64,000 nucleotides of DNA from Streptacidiphilus jeojiense. GTDB taxonomy: Bacteria > Actinomycetota > Actinomycetes > Streptomycetales > Streptomycetaceae. Every line of letters starts with the position of its first letter. Position 1 is the stretch's first letter. Below the pieces are notes generated by a model that ran no database searches, was not told where the DNA came from, and saw only the letters and a program-made list of their open reading frames with translations. Shown here piece by piece: positions 1-12,365 of this stretch. The stretch lies in assembly GCF_000719095.1 (NCBI RefSeq), contig NZ_JOEH01000023.1, forward strand, positions 1 through 64,000. The letters run 5' to 3'. The position numbers were made by a program, and so were the translations under genes.

Positions 1-1645
<1,645 letters not shown>

Positions 1646-1670
1646 GCCACCGATGACTACCAGCGTCGCC

Positions 1671-1711
1671 TTGACTTTGGAAGCGACAGTGCAGTTAGCT
1701 ACTGGCAAGTA
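1671..1711 (+). promoter_or_regulatory. Promoter with palindromic operator for the thioesterase/SDR pair
   Basis: TTGACT (1671-1676) and TTAGCT (1695-1700), 18 bp apart, form a plausible promoter for the gene at 1733. Overlapping the -10 is the palindrome TACT-GGCA-AGTA (1700-1711), which fits a TetR-type repressor. Its core matches the site upstream of etfB (28522-28533) at 10 of 12 bases. The gene's ribosome-binding site GAGGAG is at 1719-1724. Confidence 0.55.
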
Positions 1712-1732
1712 ACTTATTGAGGAGCGACCGGT

Positions 1733-2587
1733 ATGACGGCAGCGGATCAGGTGTCCGAGTTCGACCGGGGGATCGCCGTCACGGCACGCCCCGGTGTGCC
1801 CTCGGTGTACGACGCCGCGCTGGACCCGGGCTGGCGCATCGGCGGCGGCATCAACGGCGGGCTGCTGCTCGCCCTGGTCGGCAACGCCCTGCGGCAGGAG
1901 CTGGGCGCCGTGAACGGCCACGGCGACCCGTTCTCGATGAGCGCCTACTACATCTCCGCCGCCCGTCCCGGCCCCGGCGAGATCCGTACCGAGGCGGTAC
2001 GGCGCGGACGCACCTTCAGCACGGGCGCCGCCACCCTGCTCCAACCGGACGAGCAGGGCGCCATGGTGGAGCGGCTGCGGGTGCTCGCCTCCTACGGCGA
2101 CCTCGACGCCGCCAAGGGCGAGGTCCGCACCAGCGCCACCCCGCCGGAACTGCCGCCGGTGGAGGAGTGCATCAGCTCCGAGCTTGCGCCCCCGGACTTC
2201 CTCACCGAGGCCGCGCTGCTGAAGCGGCTGGAGCTGCGGCTCGACCCGGCCTGTGTCGGCTGGGCGCTGGGCAAGCCCTCCGGGGAGGGCCGGATCCAGG
2301 GCTGGCTGCGGATGGCGGACGGCCGCGAGCCCGATCCGCTGATGCTGCTGTTCGCCGTGGACGCGCTGCCGCCGGTCACCTTCGACCTCGGCCTCTTCGG
2401 CTGGACCCCGACCCTGGAACTCACCGTCCACGTTCGGGCCCGGCCCGTGCCCGGCTGGCTGCGCGTGGTCCACTCGACCCGGAACCTGGCCGGCGGGCTG
2501 CTGGAGGAGGACGCCGAGGTGTGGGACGCCTCCGGCCGGCTGGTGGCCCAGTCCCGGCAGTTGGCGGTCGTGCCGCGGCCGGCGTGA
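1733..2587 (+). CDS. Acyl-CoA thioesterase family protein (double hotdog)
   Basis: A 284-residue protein of the acyl-CoA thioesterase family (TesB-like / 4HBT_3), expected to hydrolyse acyl-CoA to free acid and CoA in the cytosol. The hotdog signature GGGINGGLLLAL (residues about 39-50) leads the helix of the first hotdog. The segment DPFSMSAYYISAARPG and the second hotdog (DPLMLLFAVDALPP, then TPTLELTVHVRARP) match the family layout. The ATG at 1733 follows GAGGAG by 8 nt. It is transcribed away from the SDR gene through an operator shared with etfBA, so it may belong to the same fatty-acid regulon. A strong hairpin follows. Substrate chain length is unknown. Confidence 0.85.
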   Translation: MTAADQVSEFDRGIAVTARPGVPSVYDAALDPGWRIGGGINGGLLLALVGNALRQELGAVNGHGDPFSMSAYYISAARPGPGEIRTEAVRRGRTFSTGAATLLQPDEQGAMVERLRVLASYGDLDAAKGEVRTSATPPELPPVEECISSELAPPDFLTEAALLKRLELRLDPACVGWALGKPSGEGRIQGWLRMADGREPDPLMLLFAVDALPPVTFDLGLFGWTPTLELTVHVRARPVPGWLRVVHSTRNLAGGLLEEDAEVWDASGRLVAQSRQLAVVPRPA

Positions 2588-2596
2588 TCTGACGTG

Positions 2597-2632
2597 GGGG
2601 AGGGCACCGACCCGGCGGTCGGTGCCCTCCCC
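2597..2632. terminator. Bidirectional terminator hairpin
   Basis: A perfect 16-bp stem (arms 2597-2612 and 2617-2632) with a CGGC tetraloop lies between the convergent thioesterase and S53 peptidase genes. Confidence 0.85.
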
Positions 2633-2639
2633 GTTCGTG

Positions 2640-2667
2640 TGACGGACTGTCAGTGACGGACCGTCAG
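2640..2667. repeat. 14-bp tandem duplication over the peptidase stop codon
   Basis: TGACGGACTGTCAG is followed directly by TGACGGACCGTCAG (one mismatch). The second copy contains the stop codon (TCA on the plus strand, 2664-2666) of the S53 peptidase. Confidence 0.7.
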
Positions 2668-3932
2668 CCCGCGAAGGCGGTGGTGCCGCTCGGGGTGCCG
2701 AGGCCGGTCGGGCCGTCGTAGCCGGTCTCCGCGGTGCACAGGTACGCCGGGGAGCAGGTGGAGGTCGAGCCGCTGGTCACGTCGTTGAGCGAGGACGTGT
2801 GGGCGTAGGGGAAGGACGCCGGGTAGGAGCTGGTGGACGGGGTGCCGGCCAGCGCGTAGACCGCCGCGATGAACGGCGAGGCGACGCTGGTGCCGCCGAA
2901 GGTGTACCAGCCGCTGACGCCGTAGGTGTCGTAGACCGAGACTCCGGTGGCCGGGTCGGCCACGGCCGAGACGTCGGCGACGGTGCGCTTGGTGCAGCCG
3001 GTGTCGGTCTGCCAGGTGGGCTTGGTCTCGTACTTGGAGCAGCCGGAGCCCGCACCCTCGGTGCTGCTGGTCTTCCAGACGCTCTCGGTCCAGCCGCGGG
3101 TGGTGGAGGTGGCCTTGACCAGGCTGGTGCCGCCGACGGCGGTGACGTACTGGGAGGCGGCCGGGTACTCGACGCCGTAGCCGGAGTCACCGGAGCTGAC
3201 GGTTATCGCGACACCGGCGTGCTTGTAGTAGGAGGTGTCGTAGCTGGTCTCCGAGGAGGACTCGGAGCCGCCGTAGCTGTTGGAGACGTACTTGGCGCCG
3301 AGCTTGACCGCCTCGTTCACCGCGGTGCCCAGGTTGGCGTACGACGCCGAACTGGCCTCGACCAGCAGGATGTTGCAGTTCGGGCAGGCGGCGCTGACCA
3401 TGTCCAGGTCGAGCGAGATCTCCTCGGCCCAGCCGGAGTCGCTGGTGGGCAGCGAGGTGGTGCTGCCGGTCTGGCTGACCTGCTTGAAACAGCCGCTGGC
3501 CACGGTGCAGGCGGACAGGCCGTAGTAGGAGCGGTACACGGCCAGGTCGGCCGCGGCGTTGGGGTCGTTGTAGGCGTCCACGATGGCCACCGTCTCGCCG
3601 GAGCCGTTGCTGGCCGCGGCGGAGGCGAGGCCGTAGGCGCTCTGCAGGTCGGTCGGGCCGAAGCCGGACGGGCTGGAGGTGCTGGCCAGCGGGGCGACGC
3701 TCTTGCCCTGGCTGGCGGCCTTCGCGGCCATGTAGGCGGTGGTGCCGCCGGTGACGCGCTTGGCGTTGCAGGACGCGTACCCGGCCGCGGGGGTGGCGGC
3801 ACAGACGTTGGTCCAGGTGACGCCGATCTTGGGGGTCGCGGCGATGGTGCCGGCGTCGGCGGGGGCCGACACGGCGAGGGCCGACACGGTGAGGGCCACC
3901 GCGCCGATCAGGGTGGTCAGTAGCTTGCGCAA
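2664..3932 (-). CDS. Secreted S53 (sedolisin) family peptidase
   Basis: A 422-residue secreted serine-carboxyl peptidase. The N-terminus has two basic residues, a hydrophobic core and an AxA-type signal cleavage site near residues 25-28 (SAPADAG). The S53 catalytic set is visible: WAEEISLDLD carries the Glu and Asp (about 168-177), SGDSGYG carries the oxyanion Asp (about 247-253) and GGTSVASPF carries the nucleophile Ser (about 345). The S53 family is active at acid pH. The propeptide is much shorter than in long sedolisins. The start is TTG at 3932 because a GGAGG box (3940-3944) lies 7 nt upstream and no ATG is near. It is followed by a bidirectional terminator and is monocistronic. Eight cysteines suggest disulfides. 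I infer a role in protein scavenging. Confidence 0.88.
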   Translation of the reverse strand: MRKLLTTLIGAVALTVSALAVSAPADAGTIAATPKIGVTWTNVCAATPAAGYASCNAKRVTGGTTAYMAAKAASQGKSVAPLASTSSPSGFGPTDLQSAYGLASAAASNGSGETVAIVDAYNDPNAAADLAVYRSYYGLSACTVASGCFKQVSQTGSTTSLPTSDSGWAEEISLDLDMVSAACPNCNILLVEASSASYANLGTAVNEAVKLGAKYVSNSYGGSESSSETSYDTSYYKHAGVAITVSSGDSGYGVEYPAASQYVTAVGGTSLVKATSTTRGWTESVWKTSSTEGAGSGCSKYETKPTWQTDTGCTKRTVADVSAVADPATGVSVYDTYGVSGWYTFGGTSVASPFIAAVYALAGTPSTSSYPASFPYAHTSSLNDVTSGSTSTCSPAYLCTAETGYDGPTGLGTPSGTTAFAG

Positions 3933-4125
3933 GGCGCTGCCTCCAGGAGTTGTGCTCGGGGGAACCGGGGGCCGTGCTGAATCGCACCGAAGCTAAGGTT
4001 GACGAACCATCGACAACAAGGTGGCCTCAGTGGGATTTACCTGCGCGTCACAGATGTGCGCCGTTCTTGGCGATTTCTCCCGCGGATGACAGGCCCTTCA
4101 CAGCCTGCGAGCAAGGGAAAACCCT

Positions 4126-5001
4126 CTATTCGTGTACGTAGAGGACGTCCGGGTGGTCGTGCGCGTAGCCGGGGGCCTCGGGGTGGTCCAGCAGCCACTG
4201 CAGCCGCTCGCGGCTCTGCGGGTCCTCCGGGGTGTAGACCACCAGCTCGACGTCGGTGGCCCCGAGGATCTCGAAGTTGCTCACCACCACCCGCAGTTCA
4301 CCCACGGCCGGATGCTGGTGGCGCTTGGTCCGGGTGCTCACGCCGGCCACGTCCTGGCGCGACCAGATCTCGGTGAACTCGGGGCTGACCGCCAGCAGGT
4401 CGTCCACCAGGCCCTCCCAGTCCGGGTCCCCGAGGTGCCGGACGTAGTGGGTGCGGAACAGCGCGGCCAGCAGCGGCAGGTCGACCTCCCGCTCGACCAG
4501 GGAGCTGCAGCAGGCCGGGACGGTGAAGCTCAGCCACAGCAGGTTCCGCCCGCGCGACCCCCGGAACCGGGGCCACAGCGCCGCGTACGGGGCGTTCCAG
4601 GCCAGTACGTCCAGCCGGGAGTTGATCACACAGGCCGGGAAGGTGCCGAAGTCGTCCAGGATCCGCTGGACCGTCGGGTCCAGGTCGTCGCAGGGCGGCG
4701 GCGCGGGTGCGGTGCGGATGTCGGCGAGGCGGTAGAGATGGCTCAGCTCCGGCTGGTTCAGCCGGAGCGTCCTGGCTATCGCGTCCAGCACCTGCGGGCT
4801 GGCGTTGATCGGGCGGCCCTGCTCCAGCCAGGTGTACCAGGTCACGCCGACCCCGGCGTGCAGGGCGACCTCCTCCCGGCGCAGCCCGGGCGTGCGCCGC
4901 CGGGGGCCGGGCGGCAGGCCCAGCTCCTCCGGGGTGATCCTGGCCCTGCGGCTGCGCAGGAAGGCGGCGAGCTCGGTGCGACGAGCGGGGGCAGTCGTCA
5001 T
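4126..5001 (-). CDS. XRE-family transcriptional regulator with MmyB-like ligand-binding domain
   Basis: A 291-residue regulator. Residues about 1-75 hold an XRE helix-turn-helix (RTPGLRREEVALHAG, then VTWYTWLEQGR), typical of the Streptomyces MmyB group. Residues about 95-275 are the MmyB-like domain, a PAS-like fold reported to bind fatty acids, with WNAPYAALWPRFRG and the NFEILGATDVELVVYTP segment. I chose the ATG at 5001; the ATG at 5010 (three residues longer) is equally possible, and neither has a clear Shine-Dalgarno box. It is divergent from tex by about 110 bp. Such proteins usually control a nearby oxidoreductase, but none adjoins here, so the target is unknown. A small AGGG-AAAA-CCCT hairpin lies just past its stop. 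Confidence 0.88.
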   Translation of the reverse strand: MTTAPARRTELAAFLRSRRARITPEELGLPPGPRRRTPGLRREEVALHAGVGVTWYTWLEQGRPINASPQVLDAIARTLRLNQPELSHLYRLADIRTAPAPPPCDDLDPTVQRILDDFGTFPACVINSRLDVLAWNAPYAALWPRFRGSRGRNLLWLSFTVPACCSSLVEREVDLPLLAALFRTHYVRHLGDPDWEGLVDDLLAVSPEFTEIWSRQDVAGVSTRTKRHQHPAVGELRVVVSNFEILGATDVELVVYTPEDPQSRERLQWLLDHPEAPGYAHDHPDVLYVHE

Positions 5002-5114
5002 GCGATCCATCGTGCCGCACACCACTGACAACCCGCCGGGACCCGTGGTTTTCCCCAGCCCATTGCGCGCGGCAGAATGCAGGTGGCATCCCTGCGAGAG
5101 AGTGGTAACCGCGC

Positions 5115-7505
<2,391 letters not shown>

Positions 7506-7595
7506 TCGGGGCGTTGCTGCCATCGGCTGATGGCACAGTGGATCCTGGTGCGCCAATGGTCCGGGCGTCCGGCGCCGCACTCGTACGATGATCCA

Positions 7596-7637
7596 AGGAA
7601 GTCCCCATCCGCTCCCCCGTGCGGAAGGGGACTTCCT
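7596..7637. terminator. Terminator hairpin between convergent tex and GH13 genes
   Basis: The outer stem AGGAAGTCCCC (7596-7606) pairs with GGGGACTTCCT (7627-7637), and an inner CCGC/GCGG stem (7609-7612, 7621-7624) continues it. It can serve both genes. Confidence 0.8.
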
Positions 7638-7653
7638 GCTTTGGCGGTCCGGG

Positions 7654-9312
7654 TCACCCGGCCTGACGTAGCCAGACGGCCGTGTCCGTGGGCAGCAGTT
7701 CCCCGTCCAGCGGGCCGCTGGCCAACAGCAGCTCGACCTGTCCGGGCAGGGCGACCGGGGTCGGGCCCAGGTTAACCACGCAGCGGAAGCCGCCGGGCCG
7801 GGTGAAGTCCAGCACCTCCGGTGCGGACGGCAGCCAGGCCATGGGGCCGTCGCCGAGCCCGGGCTCCGCGCGGCGCAGCCGCAGCCCGGCCCGGTAAAGC
7901 TCCAGATGCGATCCGGCCACCCCGGACTCGGCCGCGGCGGTGTGCTCCTTCCAGGCCGCCGGCTGGACGTCCAGCCACGGCGGCGCGTCCCCGTCGCCCG
8001 CGCTGAAGCCGAACGGGCGCCCGGTGCCGCTCCACGGGATCGGGACCCGGCAGCCGTCCCTGCCCCGGTCGACGTGGCCGGAGCGCAGCCAGGTGGGGTC
8101 CTGGCGCAGCTCGTCGGGGATGTCCTCGACCTCCCACAGGCCCAGCTCGTCGCCCTGGTAGACGTAGACGCCGCCGGGCAGCGCGAAGGTCAGCAGCGCG
8201 GCGGCGCGGGCGCGGCGGGTGCCCAGGTCCAGGTCGACCGGGCGGCCGAAGCGCCCGGCCCGGTCGAAGTCGTAGGTGGTGTCGGCGCGGCCGTAGCGGG
8301 TGACGTGGCGGGTGGTGTCGTGGTTGGACAGCACCCAGGTCGGCGGGGCGCCCACCAGCGCGTGCGCGGACAGGGTGTCGTCGATGACCCCGCGCAGCTC
8401 GGCCGCGTCCCAGCCGGACTTCAGCAGCGGGAAGTTGAAGGCGGTCTGCAACTCGTCGGGGCGCAGGTAGCGGGCGAAGCGGGCCGGGTTGTTCTCCCAG
8501 AGTTCGGCGACGAACATCCGCTCGCCGGGGTAGGAGTCGGTGATGGCGCGCCAGCTGCGGTAGATCTCGTGCACCCCCTCCTGGTCCCGCCAGGGGTCGG
8601 GGCGGCCGTGGTGCCCGGCGGAGTGGGGCAGGCCCTGCTCCTTGACCAGGTGGTCGGTGACGTCGATCCGGAAGCCGTCCACGCCGCGGTCCAGCCAGAA
8701 CCGCAGGATGGACTCGAACTCGGCCCGGACCGCCGGGTTGTCCCAGTTCCAGTCCGGCTGCTCGGGCGCGAACATGTGCAGGTACCACTCGCCGGGCCGG
8801 CCCTCGGCGTCGGTGGTGCGCTGCCAGGCGGAGCCGCCGAAGTGGGCCTGCCAGTCGTTGGGCGGCAGGTCGCCGCCCGGCCCGCGCCCGGGGCTGAAGT
8901 GGAACAGCGCCCGCTCGGCCGAGCCCGGGGCAGCCGCCAGCGCCGCCCGGAACCAGGGGTGCTGGTCCGAGCAGTGGTTGGGGACCAGGTCGACGATGGT
9001 CCGCAGCCCCAGCTCATGGCCCTCGGCTATCAGCGCCTCGGCCTCGGCGAGGGTGCCGAAGGCCGGGTCGATGTCGCGGTAGTCGGCGATGTCGTAGCCG
9101 CCGTCCGCCAGCGGGGAGACGTACCAGGGCGAGATCCACAGCGCGTCCACGCCCAGCTCCACCAGGTACGGCAGCCGGCTGCGGATGCCGGCCACATCAC
9201 CGGTGCCGTCGCCGTTGCCGTCCATGAAGCTGCGCGGGTACACCTGGAAGATGGCCGCCCCGCGCCACCACGGCTGAGTCTCCGTCACCTGCTCCGCCAC
9301 CTGATCCGTCAA
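7654..9312 (-). CDS. GH13 alpha-glucosidase (oligo-1,6-glucosidase type)
   Basis: A 552-residue glycoside hydrolase family 13 enzyme that releases glucose from alpha-linked oligosaccharides, cytosolic (no signal peptide). Conserved GH13 regions appear in order: DLVPNH (about 105), GFRIDVTDH with the nucleophile Asp (about 207), FVAELWENN with the acid/base Glu (about 265) and LSNHDTTRH with the transition-state Asp (about 327). The N-terminus WWRGAAIFQVYPRSF is typical of AglA-like enzymes. I use TTG 9312 because GGAGGAG (9319-9325) lies 6 nt upstream; the ATG at 9327 would add five residues but overlaps that box and has none of its own. No sugar transporter or LacI regulator adjoins, which is unusual for an aglA. 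Confidence 0.9.
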   Translation of the reverse strand: MTDQVAEQVTETQPWWRGAAIFQVYPRSFMDGNGDGTGDVAGIRSRLPYLVELGVDALWISPWYVSPLADGGYDIADYRDIDPAFGTLAEAEALIAEGHELGLRTIVDLVPNHCSDQHPWFRAALAAAPGSAERALFHFSPGRGPGGDLPPNDWQAHFGGSAWQRTTDAEGRPGEWYLHMFAPEQPDWNWDNPAVRAEFESILRFWLDRGVDGFRIDVTDHLVKEQGLPHSAGHHGRPDPWRDQEGVHEIYRSWRAITDSYPGERMFVAELWENNPARFARYLRPDELQTAFNFPLLKSGWDAAELRGVIDDTLSAHALVGAPPTWVLSNHDTTRHVTRYGRADTTYDFDRAGRFGRPVDLDLGTRRARAAALLTFALPGGVYVYQGDELGLWEVEDIPDELRQDPTWLRSGHVDRGRDGCRVPIPWSGTGRPFGFSAGDGDAPPWLDVQPAAWKEHTAAAESGVAGSHLELYRAGLRLRRAEPGLGDGPMAWLPSAPEVLDFTRPGGFRCVVNLGPTPVALPGQVELLLASGPLDGELLPTDTAVWLRQAG

Positions 9313-9368
9313 AGTCGTCTCCTCCATGCCCAGGGTCGGGACCGAGCCGTCCCGGCCCGCCCGGGAAC

Positions 9369-9392
9369 CTACCCGGTGACCTACCCGGTGAC
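9369..9392. repeat. 12-bp perfect tandem duplication at the sbcC stop codon
   Basis: CTACCCGGTGAC occurs twice in a row (9369-9380, 9381-9392). The second copy holds the sbcC TAG stop (CTA 9381-9383), so the repeat recreates the end of the gene just downstream. Confidence 0.75.
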
Positions 9393-12365
9393 ATGCTGCC
9401 GCAACGTCGAACCGTCGCGCCCCTTGCGGACCTCCAGCTGGGTGGGGATGCGCCCGCGCAGGTCGGCGACGTGGCTGACGATGCCCACCGCCCGGTCCCG
9501 TTCGCGCAGCCGGTCCAGCACGTCCAGGACGTCCTCCAGGGTGTCCTCGTCCAGCGAGCCGAAGCCCTCGTCGATGAACAGGGTGTCCAGCGGCATCCCG
9601 CCGGCCTCGTCGGTGACCACGTCGGCCAGGCCCAGGGCAAGGGCCAGCGAGGCGAAGAAGCTCTCGCCGCCGGAGAGGGTGGAGGTGTCCCGCTCCTGGC
9701 CGGTCCAGGCGTCCAGCACGCTGAGGCCCAGGCCGGAACGGCCGCCACCCCTGGCCCGCAGGTCGGTGTGGGCCAGCGAGTAGCGGCCCTGGGACATCAC
9801 CGCCAGCCGCGCCCCGGCCGCCGCAGCGACCTGTTCCAGCCGGGCCGCCAGCACATAGGTCTCCAGCGACATCCGGAACCGGTTGCCGCTGCTGGTCCCG
9901 GCGGCCAGCCCGGCCAGTCCGGCGACGGTGGCGTGCTCGGCGGCCAGCGGTCCCAGCCGGCGCAGCTCGTCGGCCAGCCCGTCGCTCAGCCGGTCCAGCG
10001 CGGCGCAGCGGTCGGCGGCGGCCCGCTCCCGGGCGTAGGCCTGCCGCAGCCGCTGCTCGGCGGCGCGGTCCGCGGCCTGCTCGGCCTCGGGGTCCGCCTC
10101 CGGCAGCCGTACCGCGGCCAGCAGGTCGGCGTCGGCCAGCTCGGTACGGACCCGGGCCACCTCGGCCCGGTGCCGCTCCACCTGGGTGCGCAGCCGCTGG
10201 GCCTCGGCGGCGGGGAGCGCCGCCCGTTCGGCTTCGCCGGGGTCGGCGAAGCCCTCCCGTTCGGCGGCGGCCCGGGCCGAGGCCTCGGCGGCGGCGACCG
10301 CCTGTGCGCCGGCCGCCGCCTCGCGGACGGCGGCCACCGCCCGGTTCAGCCGCTCGGCCAGCGGCTCCAGCTCGGCCACCCGCGCGGCCACGGACTCGGC
10401 GCCGGAGCGCCCGCGCTGCAACTCGGCCGCCAGCCGGGCCTGTTCCACGGCCAGGGCGTCCAGGCCCGCGGTGCGGGCGGCCAGCATCGCGGCGGCCTGC
10501 ACCGCGGCCTCGCTGCGCAGGACCTGCTCGTGCTGGAGCCGGTCCAGCTCCTCCTGGGCCCGCAGCCCGACCGCCGCCTGCTGCTGGGCCGCGGCCTGTT
10601 CGGCGCTCAACTGCTCTGCTTCCCGGCGCAGTTCGGCGGCGGGACGGTCGCCGGCGACGGCGGCCAGCGAACCGATCTGCCGGCGCAGCTCCTGGACGTC
10701 CTCGCGGGCCGTCTCGGCGCGGGCCGCCGCATCCCGGTGCGCCCGCTCGGCCTGCTGCTCCTGCTCCCGGGTGACCTGCCCGGGACCGCTCCTGGCCGGT
10801 GCCGGGTGCTCGGCGGAGCCGCACACCGGGCAGGCCTCGCCCTCGGCCAGCCGGGCCGCCAGCTCGGCCGCCATGCCCTGCAGCCGCCGTTCGCGCAGCT
10901 CCAGCCAGTCCTCGTGGGCCCGCGCCGCACTCTCCCGCAGCGCCAGCTCACGCTGCTCGAACCCCGACAGCCGGTTGCCCAGCCCCTCGGCCCGCTCGGC
11001 GGCCTCGCAGCGCTGCCGCAGCTCGGCGAGCCGGGCGTCGAGCTGTTCGGCCCGCGCCGCCGCCAGCCTGGCCGTGTCCAGCGACGCGGCGGCCTGCTCC
11101 CGGAGCGCGGGCCACTGCTCCAACCACTCCACCGCCTCGGCCTGCCGGCCCTCGGCGTCGTCGCGCTCGGCCTCCAGCCGGCGGCGGGTGCGCTCGTTGC
11201 CGTGGAACTGCTGCTCGGCCGGCAGCAGTGCCCGCAGGCCGCCCAGCTCCTCGCGGGTCGCGTGCTCGGCGGCGGCCAACTGCTCGGCGTCGCTCCGGCC
11301 GTCGCCGCTGGGCAGCGCGGCTCGGGCCTGCTGCTCGGCCGCCTCCAGCCGACGCCGGGTCAGCAGCGCCTGCTGATGCAGGGTCAGCAGCGGGGCCACG
11401 GCCTCGGCGCGGCGGGCCCGCTCCAGCCGGGCCTCCGCCGCGGACTGATCGGCGGCGCCCTGCTCCAGAGCGTGCGCCTGCCGGACCGCGCGCCGGTGCC
11501 GCTGCTGACGGTCCGCCAGTACCTCGACCGCCCGGGCCCGTTCGGCGGTCAGCTCGCGCCCTTCGACCGCGAGCCGGTGCCAGCAGCGGGCCACCGCCAG
11601 CTGCTCCCGGGCCTCCACCCGGAGCCGGGCCGCCCAGCCGAGACCGTCCGCGTCCACGTCCACCGGCGCCGGGTCGTCCGTCCCGGCCGCCTCGCGCAGC
11701 CGTTCCAGCCGGGAGCCGATCTCCCCGCGCACCGCCTGGCAGGCCTTCTCCGACTGCTGGCGGCGCTCGGCCAGCCAGCCCTCCACCGCGCCGAAGCGGG
11801 CGGTGTCGAACAGCCGCCCGAGCAGCTCGGCCCGCTCCGGGGCGCTGGCGTGCAGGAAGCGGGCGAAGCCGCCCTGGGGGAGCAGCACCACCTGGCAGAA
11901 CTGCTCCCGGCTCATGCCCAGCAGCTGCTGGATCTCGGCGCCGATCTCCTGGTGCGCCCGGCTGCCGGCCCGCCAGGACACACCGTCCTCGCTCGCGCTG
12001 TCGACCACCCTCTCCCGCAGCAGCGTCTGCGCCTTGTCGGTGGTCACCCCCTGGCCGCGCTTCTTGGCGCGCACCTGCTCGGGACTGCGGGTGATCTCCA
12101 ACCGGCGGCCGCCCAGGGTGAGTTCCAGCACCACCTCGGTGCGGACGTCGGCCGCGGCGTGGTCGCTGCGCAGCCGGGTCCGCGGGCGGCTGCCGGGCAG
12201 CGTCCCGTACAGGGCGTAGCAGACGGCGTCCAGGACGCTGCTCTTGCCCGCGCCGGTCGCCCCGCGCAGCAGGAACAGGCCGCCGGCGGCCAGGGCGTCG
12301 AAGTCCACGGTCTGGGTGTCGGCGAACGGGCCGAACGCGGTGATCTCCAAACGGTGCAGCCGCAT
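9381..12365 (-). CDS. sbcC: Exonuclease subunit SbcC (Rad50-like SMC ATPase)
   Basis: A 994-residue ATPase subunit of the SbcCD nuclease, which opens hairpins and trims DNA ends at stalled forks and breaks. The Walker A GATGAGKSS is at about residues 35-43. A long Ala/Glu/Arg-rich coiled coil follows, the zinc-hook CPVC sits near residue 512 at its tip, and a second coiled coil leads to the ABC signature LSGGES (about 895) and Walker B LFIDEGFGSLD (about 932). The length and the single zinc hook fit actinobacterial SbcC. The ATG at 12365 shares one base with the sbcD stop (TGATG), so the two are translationally coupled. The antisense strand is open for more than 1000 codons; that is a GC-skew effect. 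Confidence 0.96.
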   Translation of the reverse strand: MRLHRLEITAFGPFADTQTVDFDALAAGGLFLLRGATGAGKSSVLDAVCYALYGTLPGSRPRTRLRSDHAAADVRTEVVLELTLGGRRLEITRSPEQVRAKKRGQGVTTDKAQTLLRERVVDSASEDGVSWRAGSRAHQEIGAEIQQLLGMSREQFCQVVLLPQGGFARFLHASAPERAELLGRLFDTARFGAVEGWLAERRQQSEKACQAVRGEIGSRLERLREAAGTDDPAPVDVDADGLGWAARLRVEAREQLAVARCWHRLAVEGRELTAERARAVEVLADRQQRHRRAVRQAHALEQGAADQSAAEARLERARRAEAVAPLLTLHQQALLTRRRLEAAEQQARAALPSGDGRSDAEQLAAAEHATREELGGLRALLPAEQQFHGNERTRRRLEAERDDAEGRQAEAVEWLEQWPALREQAAASLDTARLAAARAEQLDARLAELRQRCEAAERAEGLGNRLSGFEQRELALRESAARAHEDWLELRERRLQGMAAELAARLAEGEACPVCGSAEHPAPARSGPGQVTREQEQQAERAHRDAAARAETAREDVQELRRQIGSLAAVAGDRPAAELRREAEQLSAEQAAAQQQAAVGLRAQEELDRLQHEQVLRSEAAVQAAAMLAARTAGLDALAVEQARLAAELQRGRSGAESVAARVAELEPLAERLNRAVAAVREAAAGAQAVAAAEASARAAAEREGFADPGEAERAALPAAEAQRLRTQVERHRAEVARVRTELADADLLAAVRLPEADPEAEQAADRAAEQRLRQAYARERAAADRCAALDRLSDGLADELRRLGPLAAEHATVAGLAGLAAGTSSGNRFRMSLETYVLAARLEQVAAAAGARLAVMSQGRYSLAHTDLRARGGGRSGLGLSVLDAWTGQERDTSTLSGGESFFASLALALGLADVVTDEAGGMPLDTLFIDEGFGSLDEDTLEDVLDVLDRLRERDRAVGIVSHVADLRGRIPTQLEVRKGRDGSTLRQHVTG

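Noticed and set aside
2664..3932. Subtilisin (S8) protease
   Set aside because: The Glu/Asp pair in WAEEISLDLD and SGDSGYG place it in S53; the S8 His motif is absent.
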